Below are positions 10,773 through 22,188 of a DNA stretch of 64,000 bases, one piece after another. Each line of letters begins with the position of its first letter. Within the stretch, counting starts at the first letter, position 1. The notes below the pieces were generated by a model. That model made no database searches and had not been told where the DNA came from. It saw only the letters and a list, made by a program, of their open reading frames with translations. The translations under genes and the position numbers were made by a program. This DNA comes from Calamus simplicifolius. Its lineage: Eukaryota; Streptophyta; Magnoliopsida; Arecales; Arecaceae. Location of the stretch: NCBI GenBank assembly GCA_900491605.1, contig UESW01004078.1, forward strand, positions 269,125 through 333,124. Reading direction: 5' to 3'.

Positions 10773-12443
10773 TGACGTGGTTGACGCAGTCACAAGGATA
10801 ATTATGGCAAAATCGAAGCCTTAAGACGGCCCCGGCATCTCCAAGTCGTCCAAGTCGGCCAAGTCAGCCCCGACCTTCCAGGTCGGTCCCGTTCGGCCCC
10901 GGCATCTCCAAGTCGTCCAAGTTAGCCAAGTCGGCCCCGACCTTCTTAGGTCGGCCCCGCTCGGCCCCGGCACCTCCAAGTCGGCCGAGTTGGCCCTGAC
11001 CTTCTCAGATCGGCCCCACTCGGCCCCAGCACCTCCAAGTCGGCCGAGTCAGCCCCGGCACCTCCAAGTCGGCCGAGTCGGCCCTGACCTTCTCAGGTCG
11101 GCCCCGTTCGGCCCCGGCATCTCCAGGTCGTCCAAGTCGGCCAAGTCGGCCCCGGCCTTCCCAGGTCGGTCCCGGCACCTCCAAGTCGGCCGAGTCGGTC
11201 CCGACCTTCTCAGGTTGGCCCCGCTCGGCCCCGGCATCTTCAGGTCATCCAAGTCGGCCAAGTCGGCCCCGGCCTTTCCAGGTCGGCCCCGCTCGGCCCC
11301 GGCACCTCCAAGTCTACCGAGTCGGCCCCGACCTTCTCAGGTCGGCCCCACTCGGCCCCGGCATCTCCAGGTCGTCCAAGTCAGCCAAGTCGGCCCTAGC
11401 CTTCCCAGGTCGGCCCCGCTCGGCCCCAGCACCTCCAAGTCGGCCAAGTCGGCCCCGACCTTCTCAGTTCGGCCCCGCTCGGCCCCGGCATCTCCAAGTC
11501 ATCCAAGTCGGTCAAGTCGGCCCCGGCCTTCCCAGGTCACCCCGCTCGGCCCCGGCACCTCCAAGTCGGCCAAGTCGGCCCCGACCGTCCCATGTCGGCC
11601 CCGCTCGGCCCCAGCACCTCCAAGTCGGCTAAGTCAGCCCCGGCCTTCCTAGGTCAGCCCCACTCGGCCCCGGCACCTCCGAGTCGGCCAAATTGGCCCC
11701 GGCCTTCCAGGTTGGCCCCGCTTGGCCCCAGCACCTCCGAGTCGGTCAAGTCGGCCCCTCTGTCCCAACTTCTCCAGGCCAGCCATGTCGGCCCCGACCA
11801 TCCCTGGTCGACCCCGCCCCGGTACATTCAGGATGGACCCAGAACGGTCCTGGCTATTTGCGCCGCCATCCTTCTGACCCACGCCGCCTGGCATTCCCAG
11901 GCCCAACTACCAGCTGGCCACGCCGCTGATGGGACTGGACCTAACTATCTGTCAGCCCCGCTGACTGATGGGACATGGCTCACCAACCACCGTTTTTCTC
12001 CTGACTGATAGGACGTGGCTCACCCACCGCCATTTTTCTCCTCCTTCGATGGGACAGGACCCACCAACCAGCCAGGATTCACGCAACCCTCACAAACCCC
12101 ACGGACATTCCTTTCTCACGGTACTCCACGTGGTCACACAGGGGTCAACCCCCTACAAAAGGGAAGGTCCACTCAAGAATAAGGTAACACAAACTCGCAC
12201 ACTTGCTATCCTGATACCCAGAAAGAAATTTCTATCTTTCGGAGGACTCATTTTTCTTCTCCCAGAGCTCGTCTGAGCTCTTCCTCAGCTGTGACCCCTG
12301 TTACTGACTTGAGCGTCGGAGGGTCCTCGCCGGAGCTTCCCTCCGGTCTTGGGACTTTTTGCAGGCCATCCGATCAGGCGAAGGATGGCAAATTAAGCAG
12401 CTCTCTTCTCCCGACATTCAGGGCCGGTGATCAGGTGTCATCA
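10773..12443 (+). repeat. 5' LTR of the Tat element
   Basis: 1671 bp. It begins TGACGTGGTTGACGCAGTCA and ends GGTGATCAGGTGTCATCA. The first kilobase is a GC-rich minisatellite; the last 600 bp carry the probable promoter (CCCTACAAAAGGG near 12151-12163, a weak TATA-like box) and the R/U5 part. It is 100 bp longer than the 3' LTR, mostly through different repeat numbers. Confidence 0.92.
10820..11800. repeat. GC-rich LTR minisatellite (5' LTR)
   Basis: Irregular tandem modules built from AAGTCGGCC, CCCCGGCACCTCCAAGTCGG, CCCCGACCTTCTCAGGTCGG and CATCTCCAGGTCGTCC. No fixed period is kept; blocks of about 50, 100 and 150 bp are reshuffled. The same modules fill the 3' LTR at 22650-23560. Long frames on both strands here are by-products of the repeat. 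Confidence 0.85.
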
Positions 12444-12445
12444 GA

Positions 12446-12463
12446 TTGACGCGCCAGGTAGGG
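12446..12463 (+). other. Primer-binding-site region of the Tat element
   Basis: TTGACGCGCCAGGTAGGGG starts two bases after the 5' LTR. The related elements at 44447 and 54455 have TTGGCACGCCAGGAAGGGG in the same place. The position and conservation support a tRNA primer site; the tRNA was not identified. Confidence 0.65.
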
Positions 12464-12525
12464 GAAAACTAAGGCAGACAAAGGAGGTCCAAACCCTACA
12501 GTTTATTTCTCTCCCCCTCCCAACA

Positions 12526-14158
12526 ATGGTGATGACACGAGCTCAGGATGCCTCAGTTGGTCACCCTTGGGGGCAACTTCCCCCGTCTAAGCAGCAGGAG
12601 GCCAACCTCCCTACCGCTGATCCTCCCGTCGTTTCCCCTAAACTGAAAGTGGTTGCCCCGGCTGCGGAGCAGCTGGCAACCCTCACTCGACAAGTTCAAA
12701 CCCTCACCGCTATGGTCCACGGACTTTAGCAGCAGCAGTCCGTGGCCACCCAACATCAGACCGCTCCCCCTGCTAGTCAGCAATCTGCAAGGGAAGGCTC
12801 TCCTCAGCGAGAGACCGGTCGTCGCCAGGCTTCTCCAAGGAATCCCCGCCGTGAGTCCCCCAAACGGCCGCGATCCCCTGATTGCAGTCCGAGAAAGTTC
12901 CTCCAGAGCTGCATCGACAGGAGGAGCCAAAGCAAAATCCCACTTTCCGCGTCCTTCTCATTCTTCTTCTTCTTCCTCCTCTTCTTCATCTTTCGAGCCG
13001 TCTCGGAGAGCCCCAACAATCAGCCGCCAGGCGGAGGAGCGCCTGGACGAGTACAACCAGCGACTAGATGAGCTTGCCAGGAAGATCAATAATCAACCAG
13101 AGGAGGAATATGACACCCGTCCTCCTTACACTCGCCGAATACTAGAGGAGTCTGTTCCCTCTAGATTTCGATTCCCCCAGATAGATCCGTACGATGGCAC
13201 GATGGATCCTCTCGACCACCTCGAGAGCTACAAATCCATGATGCAAGTCCAGGATGCCTCAGACGCCCTTCTCTGCAAGGCTTTCCCCGCTACTCTGCGG
13301 AAAGCCGCTCGCGCCTGGCACTCGCGCCTATCCCCTTACAGCATCGACTCTTTTTGAGAGCTGGAGAGGGCTTTTCTGGTGCATTTTGACGCCTGCCGGC
13401 GCATCCCAAGAGTCGCGGACAGCCTCTTCTCAGTATGCCAGAAGGAGGGAGAGCCGCTATGGGACTTTGTGTCCCGGTTCAAAACCGCCGCCCTCGAAGT
13501 TTATCATCTCGATGACGCAGTGGCTACGCTGGCGCTGAAACGAGGACTCCTTCCGTCCTACTTCACCTTTTCTCTAGACAAGAAGCCCCCAAGTTCCTAC
13601 TCCGACTTCCTCCTCCGAGCCTAGAAGTACATCTGCGCGGATGAGGCCAACCTCACTCGTCGAAAATCCTCAAGAAGCTCCAGCCGCAAGCCTGCACGTC
13701 CCGAGCCTAGCGGACCCCCTCATCACCGGCGGTCCGACCCATCTCGCCGGTCCGACAACAGGCGTCGAAGCCCCATCCCCGATGAGAGCAAGCTCACACC
13801 CCTTCTCGCCCCTCGATCCCACATCCTAATGGAAATCGAGGGCGATCCTCATCCCCAGCACCCTCCTCCCATGAAGAAAGGTCTTCCCTGCGACAAGAGT
13901 CGTTACTGCCAATTCCACCGAGATTATGGCCACGACATCGACAACTGCTACAGTCTGAAGCGGGCCACCGAGGAGCTCATCCAGCGGGGCTACCTCGACA
14001 AGTACATCCAAAAGGCACCGCAGCCACCACCAGCACTTATGGGACCCCCGCCTGCTCAGTCCACGATCGATAATACCCCCACGGAGCGGACGGTTGGAAT
14101 GGTATCCTGGGGAGCAGCCTCCGCATCTAAGCGGCCGAGAGGGGAGGAGGTAGTGTAG
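12526..14158 (+). pseudogene. gag of the Tat element (broken)
   Basis: The frame starts MVMTRAQDASVGHP and continues through a basic SR-rich region to a retrotransposon gag domain (about 13100-13625: PPYTRRILEE, FPQIDPYDGTMDPLDHLES, FCKAFPATLRKAARAWH-like core). It ends with the zinc-knuckle-like YCQFHRDYGHDIDNC near 13903-13947. Breaks: in-frame TAG at 12727, a frameshift near 12930-12960, TGA near 13354 and TAG at 13622. Related gag copies at 42904-44358 have K, R and Q at the three stop positions, so these are secondary mutations. Gag forms the virus-like particle in active elements. Confidence 0.88.
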
Positions 14159-14189
14159 TCTTGGGGGGGGGGGATCGGCGAATATTGAA

Positions 14190-14548
14190 AATGTAAACAA
14201 TGAAGGCATTGCCGTCTCTATGATGATCGCCAAGCACCCTGTAAAAAGGATATTAGTTGATAGTGGCAACTCAGCTGACATCCTTACTTACGACGCTTTT
14301 GTTTGGATGGGATTGTCTCTAGCTCTCTTCAACCTGTGGCAACCCCTTTGGTCGGGTTCACTGGAGATTCGGTAAGGGTTGAAGGCGAGATATCTTTGCC
14401 TGTGACAGCCGGGACATCGCCATGCCAAAGCATAGTGATCATGAAGTTCCTGGTCGTGAGGGTCCCCTTGGCATACAACGCCATTCTCGGGCGCCCAGGC
14501 CTAAATCTATTGGATGCGATTATCTCCACCAAGCGCCTGCTGGTGTAG
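14190..14548 (+). pseudogene. Retropepsin-like protease region of the Tat element (broken)
   Basis: The active-site motif ILVDSGNSADIL is read near 14251-14286, followed after a frameshift (about 14300-14345) by VGFTGDSVRVEGEISLPVTA and the conserved end AILGRPGLNLLDAI. The stop at 14546 lies just after. The aspartic protease would cut Gag-Pol in an active element. Confidence 0.8.
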
Positions 14549-14589
14549 TTTCCCACTAGTAAAGGAGTAGGGGAGATGAAGGGTGAGAT

Positions 14590-16165
14590 CGGCTCAGTTC
14601 TGCCCTGCTATCACATTGCGTCAAGCCCCTTGGAGGTCGAGCCTGTCCCAGAAGCAATTGATCCCAGGAAATCCGACAGGAGGGGGGAACCGACCGAGCA
14701 CCTCCTGACTTTTCCACTTGGGGACGATCCGGCGAGGACCGTGCGCATTGGCGGACTACTCCCCCAGGAGGACCGTGATCGCCTCCTAACCTTCATGCGG
14801 GCCAACTCAGACGTTTTCACTTGGTCAGCGTCCGACATGCCCAGCATCCCTCCAGAAGTAATCACCCACAAGCTCAACATTAATCCGAAGCATCGTCCAA
14901 TCCGCCAGAGGAAGAGGAGCTTCGTTCCTGAGCGACAAAAAGCCATTGATGAGGAGGTCAACAAACTGCTCAATGCCGGCCACATCCGAGAAGCGCATTA
15001 CCCTAGCTGGTTGGCCAATGTGGTCATGGTACGAAAGGCAAACGGAGTTGGAGAATATACATCGACTTCACTTACCTTAACAAGGCATGTCCGAAAGACA
15101 GTTTTCCCCTGCCAAGGATAGACCAATTGGTAGATTCCACCTCCGGCTACGAGCTCCTCAGCTTCATGGACGCCTTCTCCAGATATTCAAATAAGAATGG
15201 ACCCCAGCGACAAAGAGCATACATCCTTTGTGACAGAAAAAGGAATTTATTGCTACAAAGTGATGCCCTTCGGTCTTAAGAACGCAGGGGCGACCCATCA
15301 AAGGTTAATGAACAGGGTATTTCAGGATCAGCTGAGCCGGAACATGGAGGTCTACGTGGATGACATGTTAACCAAGAGCATCCATGCTTCTGATCATGTT
15401 TCCAATCTAGAGGAAACCTTCAATAACCTCCGCCGCTTCCAAGTCAAGCTGAACCCCAAGAAATGTGCCTTCGGGGTCACGGTGGGCAAGTTTCTGGGTT
15501 TTATGGTAACTCAGCGAGGGATCGAGGCGAACCCAGAGAAAATCAGTGCCATTCTCGATATGAGGCCACCATCCAGCAAGAAGGAAGTACAGCGGTTAAC
15601 GGGGAGGGTGGCGGCTCTAAGTCGTTTCCTTTCCAAATCGGCTGAGAGGTGCTTGCCCTTCTTCAAGGCCTTGCGGAAGGTGAACAACTTCGAGTGGACG
15701 GACGACTACCAGAAAGCCCTCGATGGCCTGAAGGCGTTTATGTCTTCTCCACCGCTCTTGTCCAAGCCAAGAGATGGGAAGAGTCTCTTCCTCTACCTAG
15801 CTGCTTCTTCGGAGGCCGTTAGCTCAGTCTTGGTGCGTCTCGATGCTGACGGAACCTAGAGGCCAATCTATTACGTGAGCAAGGTGCTCCACGATGTGGA
15901 GGTCAGATACTCCAAGACCGAGAAAATTATCTTCGCCCTGGTCATCTTCGCCCGACGTCTCCGCCCATATTTTCAAGCCCATCCTATTGTGATGCTCACA
16001 GACTAGCCCCTTCGAGCCATCCTGGCCCGTCCAGACACCTCAGGCCGACTCACCAAGTGGGTCATCAAGCTAGGGGAATTCGACCTCTCCTTTCAGGCGC
16101 GGCCGGCCTTGAAGTCCCAAGCCCTGGCTGACTTCCTGATCGAATGCACTTGGGCGGATGAAGAG
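14590..16165 (+). pseudogene. Reverse transcriptase and first RNase H of the Tat element (broken)
   Basis: The RT N-terminal part includes HKLNINPKHRPIRQRKRSF and EEVNKLLNAGHIREAHYPSW. Frameshifts near 15047 and 15190 separate it from IDFTYLNKACPKDSFPLPRI and MDPSDKEHTSF. The catalytic box is YVDDM at 15353-15367. Connection and RNase H follow: FLGFMVTQRGIEANPEKI, then LYLAASSEAVSSVL and RPIYYVSKVL. In-frame TAG codons at 15857 and 16004 fall where relatives usually have glutamine. Confidence 0.9.
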
Positions 16166-16225
16166 ATCAGGGAGGTTTCCATGGAGCGGCACGAGCCCGA
16201 GCCGAGCGACGATGGACAATCCTAG

Positions 16226-16615
16226 ATCCTTCATGTAGATGGCGCATCAAACTCTCAGGGAAGTGGTGCCGGCCTCATTCTTGCCGGGCCAGCTGGAGAG
16301 AGAGCAGAATGTGCCTTGTGGTTTCTGTTCGAAGCCACCAACAACCAAGCCGAGTATGAAGCTTTGCTAGCAGGGTTGAGGCTAGCCCAGGAGTTGAGAG
16401 TAAGGCGTCTCAGAGCTTTCACCAATTCGCAGCTCGTCTCCGGGCAAATCAATGGAGAGTACGAGGCGCGTGACCCTGCTATGACTCAATACCTGAGCAA
16501 GGTTCGGCTCTTGGTCTCCCCGTTAGCTTATTTCAGCATTAGTTACATCCCTCGGAGTGAAAACGCCAAGGCCAACATCCTTTCCCCCTGGCTACCTCCG
16601 CCGACGACATCGTAA
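16226..16615 (+). pseudogene. Second, archaeal-type RNase H (aRNH) of the Tat element (broken)
   Basis: Directly after TAG at 16223 the frame reads ILHVDGASNSQGSGAGLI, then EATNNQAEYEALLAGLRLA and ISYIPRSENAKA. The first aspartate, the AEYEAL glutamate and the following GL pattern are those of archaeal-type RNase H. A second RNase H between the first one and integrase marks the Tat lineage among Ty3/gypsy elements. The C-terminal end is shifted out of frame near 16590. Confidence 0.85.
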
Positions 16616-16689
16616 GGGACGCCTACATTGAATACTTAGAAAGACCCAGCATAGAAGATGGCGAGGAAGTCTCCCGCTCACCCACGAGC

Positions 16690-17990
16690 CTGCATGGATG
16701 GATGCCTACGTCCGCTATCTCACTGATGGCACCCTCCCTGATGATCGCAATGAAGCCAAGCTGCTCAAGTGGAGGGCCTCCAAGTTCGTTCTCCTAGACG
16801 GACGCCTGTACAGAAGGTCATTCTCCTACCCTTTGCTCAAATGTGTGGGGCCCACCGACGTTGACTACATCCTTAGAGAAATCCATGAAGGCATCTGCAG
16901 AAATCATCTGGGGGGCAGGTCCCTAGCCCAGAAGGTCCTCTGTCAGGGATATTTTTGGCTCACCATGAGAGAGGATGCTGCCAAGTTAGTTTAGAAGTGC
17001 GATGGTTGCCAACGCCACGCACACATTCAGCATCAGCCGTCCACCCCGCTCAACCCACTCTCAGCCCCTTGGCCTTTCGCTCAGTGGGGAATGGACATCC
17101 TTGGGTCATTCCCTCCAGCCTCGGGACAGCGGATATTCTTACTAGTAGCCATCGACTACTTTTTCAAGTGGGTCGAGGTCGAGGCGCTGGCTAAGATCAC
17201 CGAGAGTAAGTTAAAGCCTTCCTATGGAAGTCGATCATATGCCGTTTTGGCCTACCTCACACCCTCGTCACGGACAACGGTCGCCAATTCAACAATGAAG
17301 CATTCAAGGCTTTTTGTAGCGAGCTAGGTATCCGCCATCGATTCACCTCTGTCGGCCACCCTAGACCAACAGGGAGGCCGAGGTCATGAACCGCACCATT
17401 CTCAGGGGGCTCAGGACCAGACTGGATGGATCCAAGGGTTAATGGGTGGAGGAGCTCCCCAGCGTGATATGGGCTTACCACACGACTCCCAAAGCCCCGA
17501 CAGGCGAGACTCCCTTCAGTCTTGTTTTTGGATTCGAGGTTGTCATCCCTGTTGAGATCGGACTGCCCAGTCCACGCATGGAGTCCTTCAATAAAGAAGA
17601 CAACTCCACATTGATACGGGCCAGCCTGGACTTTATCGACGAGGCACACGATCGGGCAAGGATGCGTATGGCGATCTTCCGTCAACGGGCAGCAAAATAC
17701 TATAACGCCCAGGTTTGTCCTAAAGTCTTCCGCCAGGAAGATCTGGTTTTAAGAAAGGCTGAGGTATCTAAGCCTACGGAGGGGGAAAAACTGTCCCCCA
17801 ATTGGGAGGGTCCTTACCACATCGCCGAGACACTCCACCGGGGGCATACAGGCTGGAAGAGCTCAGCGAACAATCCATTCCACGTACCTGGAATGCGGAT
17901 AACCTCCACCGATATTATCAATGATGTATCCCCCAGAATACAAGCAATAAAAGAGATCCCTTTCAGCGTCACAGCCTGCTCTCCCTTGCA
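16690..17990 (+). pseudogene. Integrase of the Tat element (broken)
   Basis: The N-terminal zinc-binding part includes IHEGICRNHLGGRSLAQKVL and, after an in-frame TAG near 16992, KCDGCQRHAH. The catalytic core is read in pieces: GMDILGSFPPASGQRIFLLV with the first aspartate near 17090, TDNG with the second near 17275, and AEVMNRTI with the glutamate near 17385. A TAA near 17440 interrupts before WVEELPSVIWAYHTTPK. The C-terminal part contains LVLRKAEVSKP and PNWEGPYHIAE. No chromodomain is seen, as usual for Tat. Confidence 0.88.
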
Positions 17991-18010
17991 TCCAAGGATC
18001 AATTCTCATA

Positions 18011-19170
18011 AAAGGAGCTCGCCGGCATTGCGGCCCACGGGACACCACTCGGCCCCGGCACAGAGGTGCCCCCGAGACGGTTAAGACCCTAAAGGCTCCG
18101 TACCTGCCGAGTCGCCCTTTGGGTGGCACACAAACTCTCGAAGTGGTTCTAAAGGAGCTCGCCGATATAGCGGCCCACGGGACACCACTCGGCACTGGAA
18201 CGGAGGTGCCCCCAAGGCGGTTAAGACCCTAAAGGCTCCATACCCGCCGAGTCGCCCTTCGGATGGCACACGAACCCCCGAAGTGGTTCTAAAGGAGCTC
18301 GTCGGCATCACGGCCCATGGGATACCACTCGGCCCTGGCACGGAGGTGCCCCCGAGGCGGTTAAGACCCTAAAGGCTCCGTACCCACCGAGTCGTCCTTC
18401 GGGTGGCACACGAACCCCCAAAGTGGTTATAAAGGAGCTCACCGGCATCGCGGCCATGGGACACCACTCGGCCCCGGCACAGAGGTGCTCCCGAGGCGGT
18501 TAAGACCCTAAAGGCTCCGTACTCGCCGAGTCGCCCTTCGGACGGCACACAAACCCCAGAAGTGATTCTAAAGGAGCTCGCCGGCATCGCGGCCCATGGG
18601 ACACCACTCGGCCTCGGCACAGAGGTGCCCCCGAGGCGGTTAAGACCCTAAAGGCTCCATACCCGTCGAGTCATCCTTAGGGTGGCACATGAACTCCTGA
18701 AGTGGTTCTAAAGGAGCTCGCCGGCATCGCGGCCCACGGAACACCACTCGGCCCGGCACAGAGGTACCCCCGAGGTGGTTAAGACCCTAAAGGCTCCGTA
18801 CCCGCCGAGTCGCCCTTCGGGTGGCACACGAACCCTCGAAGTGGCTAAAGGAGCTCACTGGCATCGCGGCCTACGGGACACCACTTGGCCCCGGCATGGA
18901 GGTACCTCCGAGGCGGTTAAGATCCTAAAGGCTTCATACCCGCCGAGTCGCCCTTTGGGCGGCACACAAACCCCGAAGTGGTTCTAAAGGAACTCACCAG
19001 CATCGCGGCCCACGGGACACCACTCGGCTCCGGCACGGAGGTGCCCCCGAGGCGGTTAAGGCCCTAAAGGTTCCGTACCTGCCGAGTCGCCCTTCGGGTG
19101 GCACACAAACCCCCAAAGTGGTTTAAAGGAACTCGCCGGCATCGTAGCCCACAGGACACTACTCGGTCCC
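18011..19170 (+). repeat. 140-bp tandem array inside the Tat element (about 8.3 copies)
   Basis: Units begin AAAGGAGCTCGCCGGCAT at 18011, 18151, 18291, 18431, 18570, 18710, 18847 and 18986, with a further partial unit near 19125, giving spacings of 137-140 bp. Each contains CACGGGACACCACTCGGCC, GGCGGTTAAGACCCTAAAGG and CCGAGTCGCCCTTCGG. The array lies between the end of integrase and the 3' end of the antisense gene. The period is not a multiple of three and stops are common, so it is non-coding. It is followed by about 400 bp of unique sequence. Confidence 0.93.
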
Positions 19171-19610
19171 CGGTGCTCTCAAGCCAATCTCGGCGTTAAG
19201 TTGCCATCGAATCGTTCTAATTCCTTAGAATATTCTCCGGTCAAACGGCCTGCGACAACTCAAGGCATCCTAAGTAGTCTCCTACACGGCCGACTTATAC
19301 TTCGAAGACGCATTTCAACGTAGGCTAACTTGACGCAGCGGTTTGGCCACGGTATCATCACATGCGCAACGCTCAGAGTCAAAGAGCATCTTGAAAGAAA
19401 GGTTCCCCCTTTCTCATCAACAGGCGCGGGATCTGTCTTATTGTTATTCGCACAGCAAAATGGTTTGGCTCAGAGGAAAGAAGAAACAGACAAGGCAAGA
19501 ACACTGAGATATTCTTACAGAAAACTTCTCTTCGTTGATAATGAAATAGGAGTACAAAATATGGCCTAAGACCAGTTACAAAAAGGAAAAGGAAAAGAAA
19601 CAACAACTTC

Positions 19611-22038
19611 TTAGGGCTCGTTCGGGCCTGGCTCTTCTTTGTCGTCTTCTTCCTCTGTCGGCTCCTCATCAGCTTCCCTAGGTCGATCCCCTCGAGCTCG
19701 GCAATGTCAATTTTGAGAGCTGCGGACACCTTGGTCTTGCACATCTCAAAGCCCTTGACGTAGGCGTCAAGGCTGGCCTCGAGGACTTCTTTCCTAAACT
19801 CCGGCGAGGCCTTGTAGCTGGATACGGCCTGCCCCGCCTCGGCCTCGGCTCACTCGGCCCTGGCCCTGGCCTCTCTGGCCCTGCTTTCGGCTTCCTCGGC
19901 GCGGGCGTTGGCCTCGTCCGCATAGGCCACAGCCCCGGCCTTTTCGTGGCCTGCCTCAACCGCCGCTTTCTCCGCGGCGACTACTCTCTCCGCGGTGGCC
20001 TGGGCCTCCCCTCGCACCGCCCTGACCTCCTCCGCGACGCATTGAAGCTGGCGATTCAGCTCCTCCTTCTGCGCCGTGGCGGCCTTCAACTTCTCCAAGA
20101 CCAGCTTCAGCTTGGCCTCGGCCGCGGCGGCCCGGCCACCCTCGGCCCCGGCCCGGCTCTCCGCCTCCTTCAGTCGGCCGCCCAGATTCTCCTCCTAGGC
20201 CTTGGCCTCCTAGTGAAGTTGAGCAAGGCTCTGGGACTGCGCCGCGCTCTCCTTCCTGTACTTCTCGGCCCACGCCAACGCCCTTGTAAGCACGTCCGAA
20301 GAATGGACCACCGCCTCGCGAAGGCCGACCGCACCGTTGGCCATCTGCAGCAATGGGAACATGATCAGCCCTAGAAGACCAGGGCATCGAAAATACGTTC
20401 GAAAATAGAGAAAGCTCAGAAGATTACCTGGACAACGGCGACCATCACCATATCCAGGAGTGCGGAGTGGCTCATTCCCCGCATCTCGTCCTCGGACTCG
20501 GCAGTCCGAACACCTGACAGAAGGCGGAAGGCTTGCGCAGCATCCACCATTGAGTTGAACCTGGGGACTGGCCGCGTCGTCCCCTCCTGTGGACCCTCAA
20601 CCCGAGGGCTAGATGAGCGGCGCACCAACTGTTGGGATGAGCTCTCCGGCCTATCCCTCTGCTCTCTGGTCGCCTCCGCCCCGGCTTGAGGTTCCTTGGC
20701 GACTAGCTCCCTCTCTCCGGTAGGGGAGGGAGCCCTCTTCATCTCCGGCTCAACGGCAGCCGAAGGGCTAACAACGACGGTTACCTGCCCCGCCTCGGGC
20801 ATGACGGCGGTGGCAGGAGCCTCCTCATCGAGATCCATAATCACCACGACGGTTGGGTGGTGACCTGGATCTCTCCCTCCTCCGCTTCGGTCTTGGTCGG
20901 CCTCGGGACCACTTCCCCAGCTGGCGCTTCCCTAGCCGGCTCTTCTGCATGTGCTGGGGGCTTAGGGGCTTCCGCGGCTTAGGCCGGCTCGGTCCGCTCC
21001 CTCCTTCGAAGTTTCTTCGCCGGCCTTGATGTTTCCCCGGCTGCCGACCTCTTCTGCTTCAAGGCGGCTTCAAACTCCCCGATAGAGAACCTCATCGCTG
21101 CATCCAAAAATGAAAAGTATCAGCAGCAGCACATAGTAACCCCCCGGCCGAGACACAAGGAATCAAACATCGTGTTCACCAACTGCCGGGGCCAACTCAG
21201 CTTCTATCAGGTTCTTCTCAGACAGGAGTTCCTTGTAGCCAGGGATCTGGCAATTGGATAGCCGGGTGAAGAGTTCCCTATCTCTCTCCCCCACTGTGGC
21301 ATTGTCATTGGAGCTTGTGTCCGGCTCCATCCAATCGGGCCTAACTCCCTCAACATGGGCAAAGAGGAAGCGGGATTTCCACCCCCTAATATTAGATGGG
21401 AGACCTAGGGGAAAGGCCCTACCCGGCCTGGTGGTGAAAGCCCACCGGGCCCCCTCACCTTAGCGGCGGAGTTTATAAAACGCCCGGAACAGCGATAACC
21501 ATGGCCGGAACCCCTCAAAATGGCAAAGAATTACAAAGGCACAGATGATCCAAATCGAGTTCGGAGTCAACTGCGCCGGCACCAGCTTATATCTATCTAA
21601 AAGGTTAAGGAAAAAGGGGCGGAGTGGAAGGTGCAACCCGCACTGGAAGAACTCCTCATACAGAGCAATCCGATCGGAGTAGGTGGAGGTTACCCTATCC
21701 TCAGGCCCCGGCACGGACAGCCGGATGAAGCTAGGAACCTGGCACTTAGCCCTAATGGTCTCTATGTCCTCTGGGGTCATGGTTGAGGCGACTCCCATCG
21801 AACCCGCAGGATCAAGGCTCACCGCTGAGGGTGGAGCCAGGCGATGGGAAGACACAGGAATTACCATAATGGGAGAGATTGAGGTGGACAGAGGTTCAGC
21901 CGATGATGGTTGGCTGCGGATGGTAATTCCGCCCACCGACCGAGACACCTGACAGGCTGAAGGGGTTTGGTCTTCACTGTTGGAATGAGAAGTTTCTACT
22001 AAAGGCCTCTTACCCTCCCTAACGGCACAGCAGTCCAT
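19611..22038 (-). pseudogene. Antisense gene of the Tat element (putative gypsy-type transposon protein, PF04195-like), three exons
   Basis: Exon 1 (22038-21180) encodes a conserved domain including TYSDRIALYEEFFQCGLHLP, LRPFFLNLLDRYKLVPAQLT and FEGFRPWLSLFRAFYKL, which resembles the plant 'putative gypsy type transposon' domain. Introns at 21098-21179 (82 bp) and 20345-20427 (83 bp) have GT/AG ends and restore the frame. Exon 2 (21097-20428) is a low-complexity charged region. Exon 3 (20344-19611) is an Ala/Glu-rich coiled coil ending with YKASPEFRKEV, KGFEMCKTKV and an acidic tail before TAA. In-frame stops in exons 1, 2 and 3 and a frameshift near 19690 show decay. The role is unknown; in other Tat elements such antisense frames are conserved. 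Splice sites are predicted by eye. Confidence 0.82.
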
Positions 22039-22180
22039 GGGTGAAGATGAAGGACGAAACTAACCTGGGAATCAAAAAGAACTTGAAGGCGGAAAGGTTC
22101 AGGTCGCAGAAAAATTTAAGAGAGGACAGGCTGGAAGAAAGCAATGGCAATGTAAAAGCTTTCCCCAAGCCCTTGGGGTG

Positions 22181-22188
22181 CTTTTATA
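22181..22188 (-). promoter_or_regulatory. TATA box of the antisense gene
   Basis: On the minus strand the sequence reads GGGGGTATAAAAGCACC, a near-consensus TATA box about 145 bp upstream of the antisense start codon at 22038. It lies in the internal region, not in the LTR, so the antisense gene appears to have its own promoter. Confidence 0.65.

Noticed and set aside
10990..11906. Long proline/serine/arginine-rich open frames on both strands
   Set aside because: They lie wholly in the LTR minisatellite, occur in several frames at once and have no domain. They are by-products of GC-rich repeats.
18011..19170. Regular direct repeats that might suggest a CRISPR array
   Set aside because: Whole 140-bp units are repeated without unique spacers, inside a plant retrotransposon.
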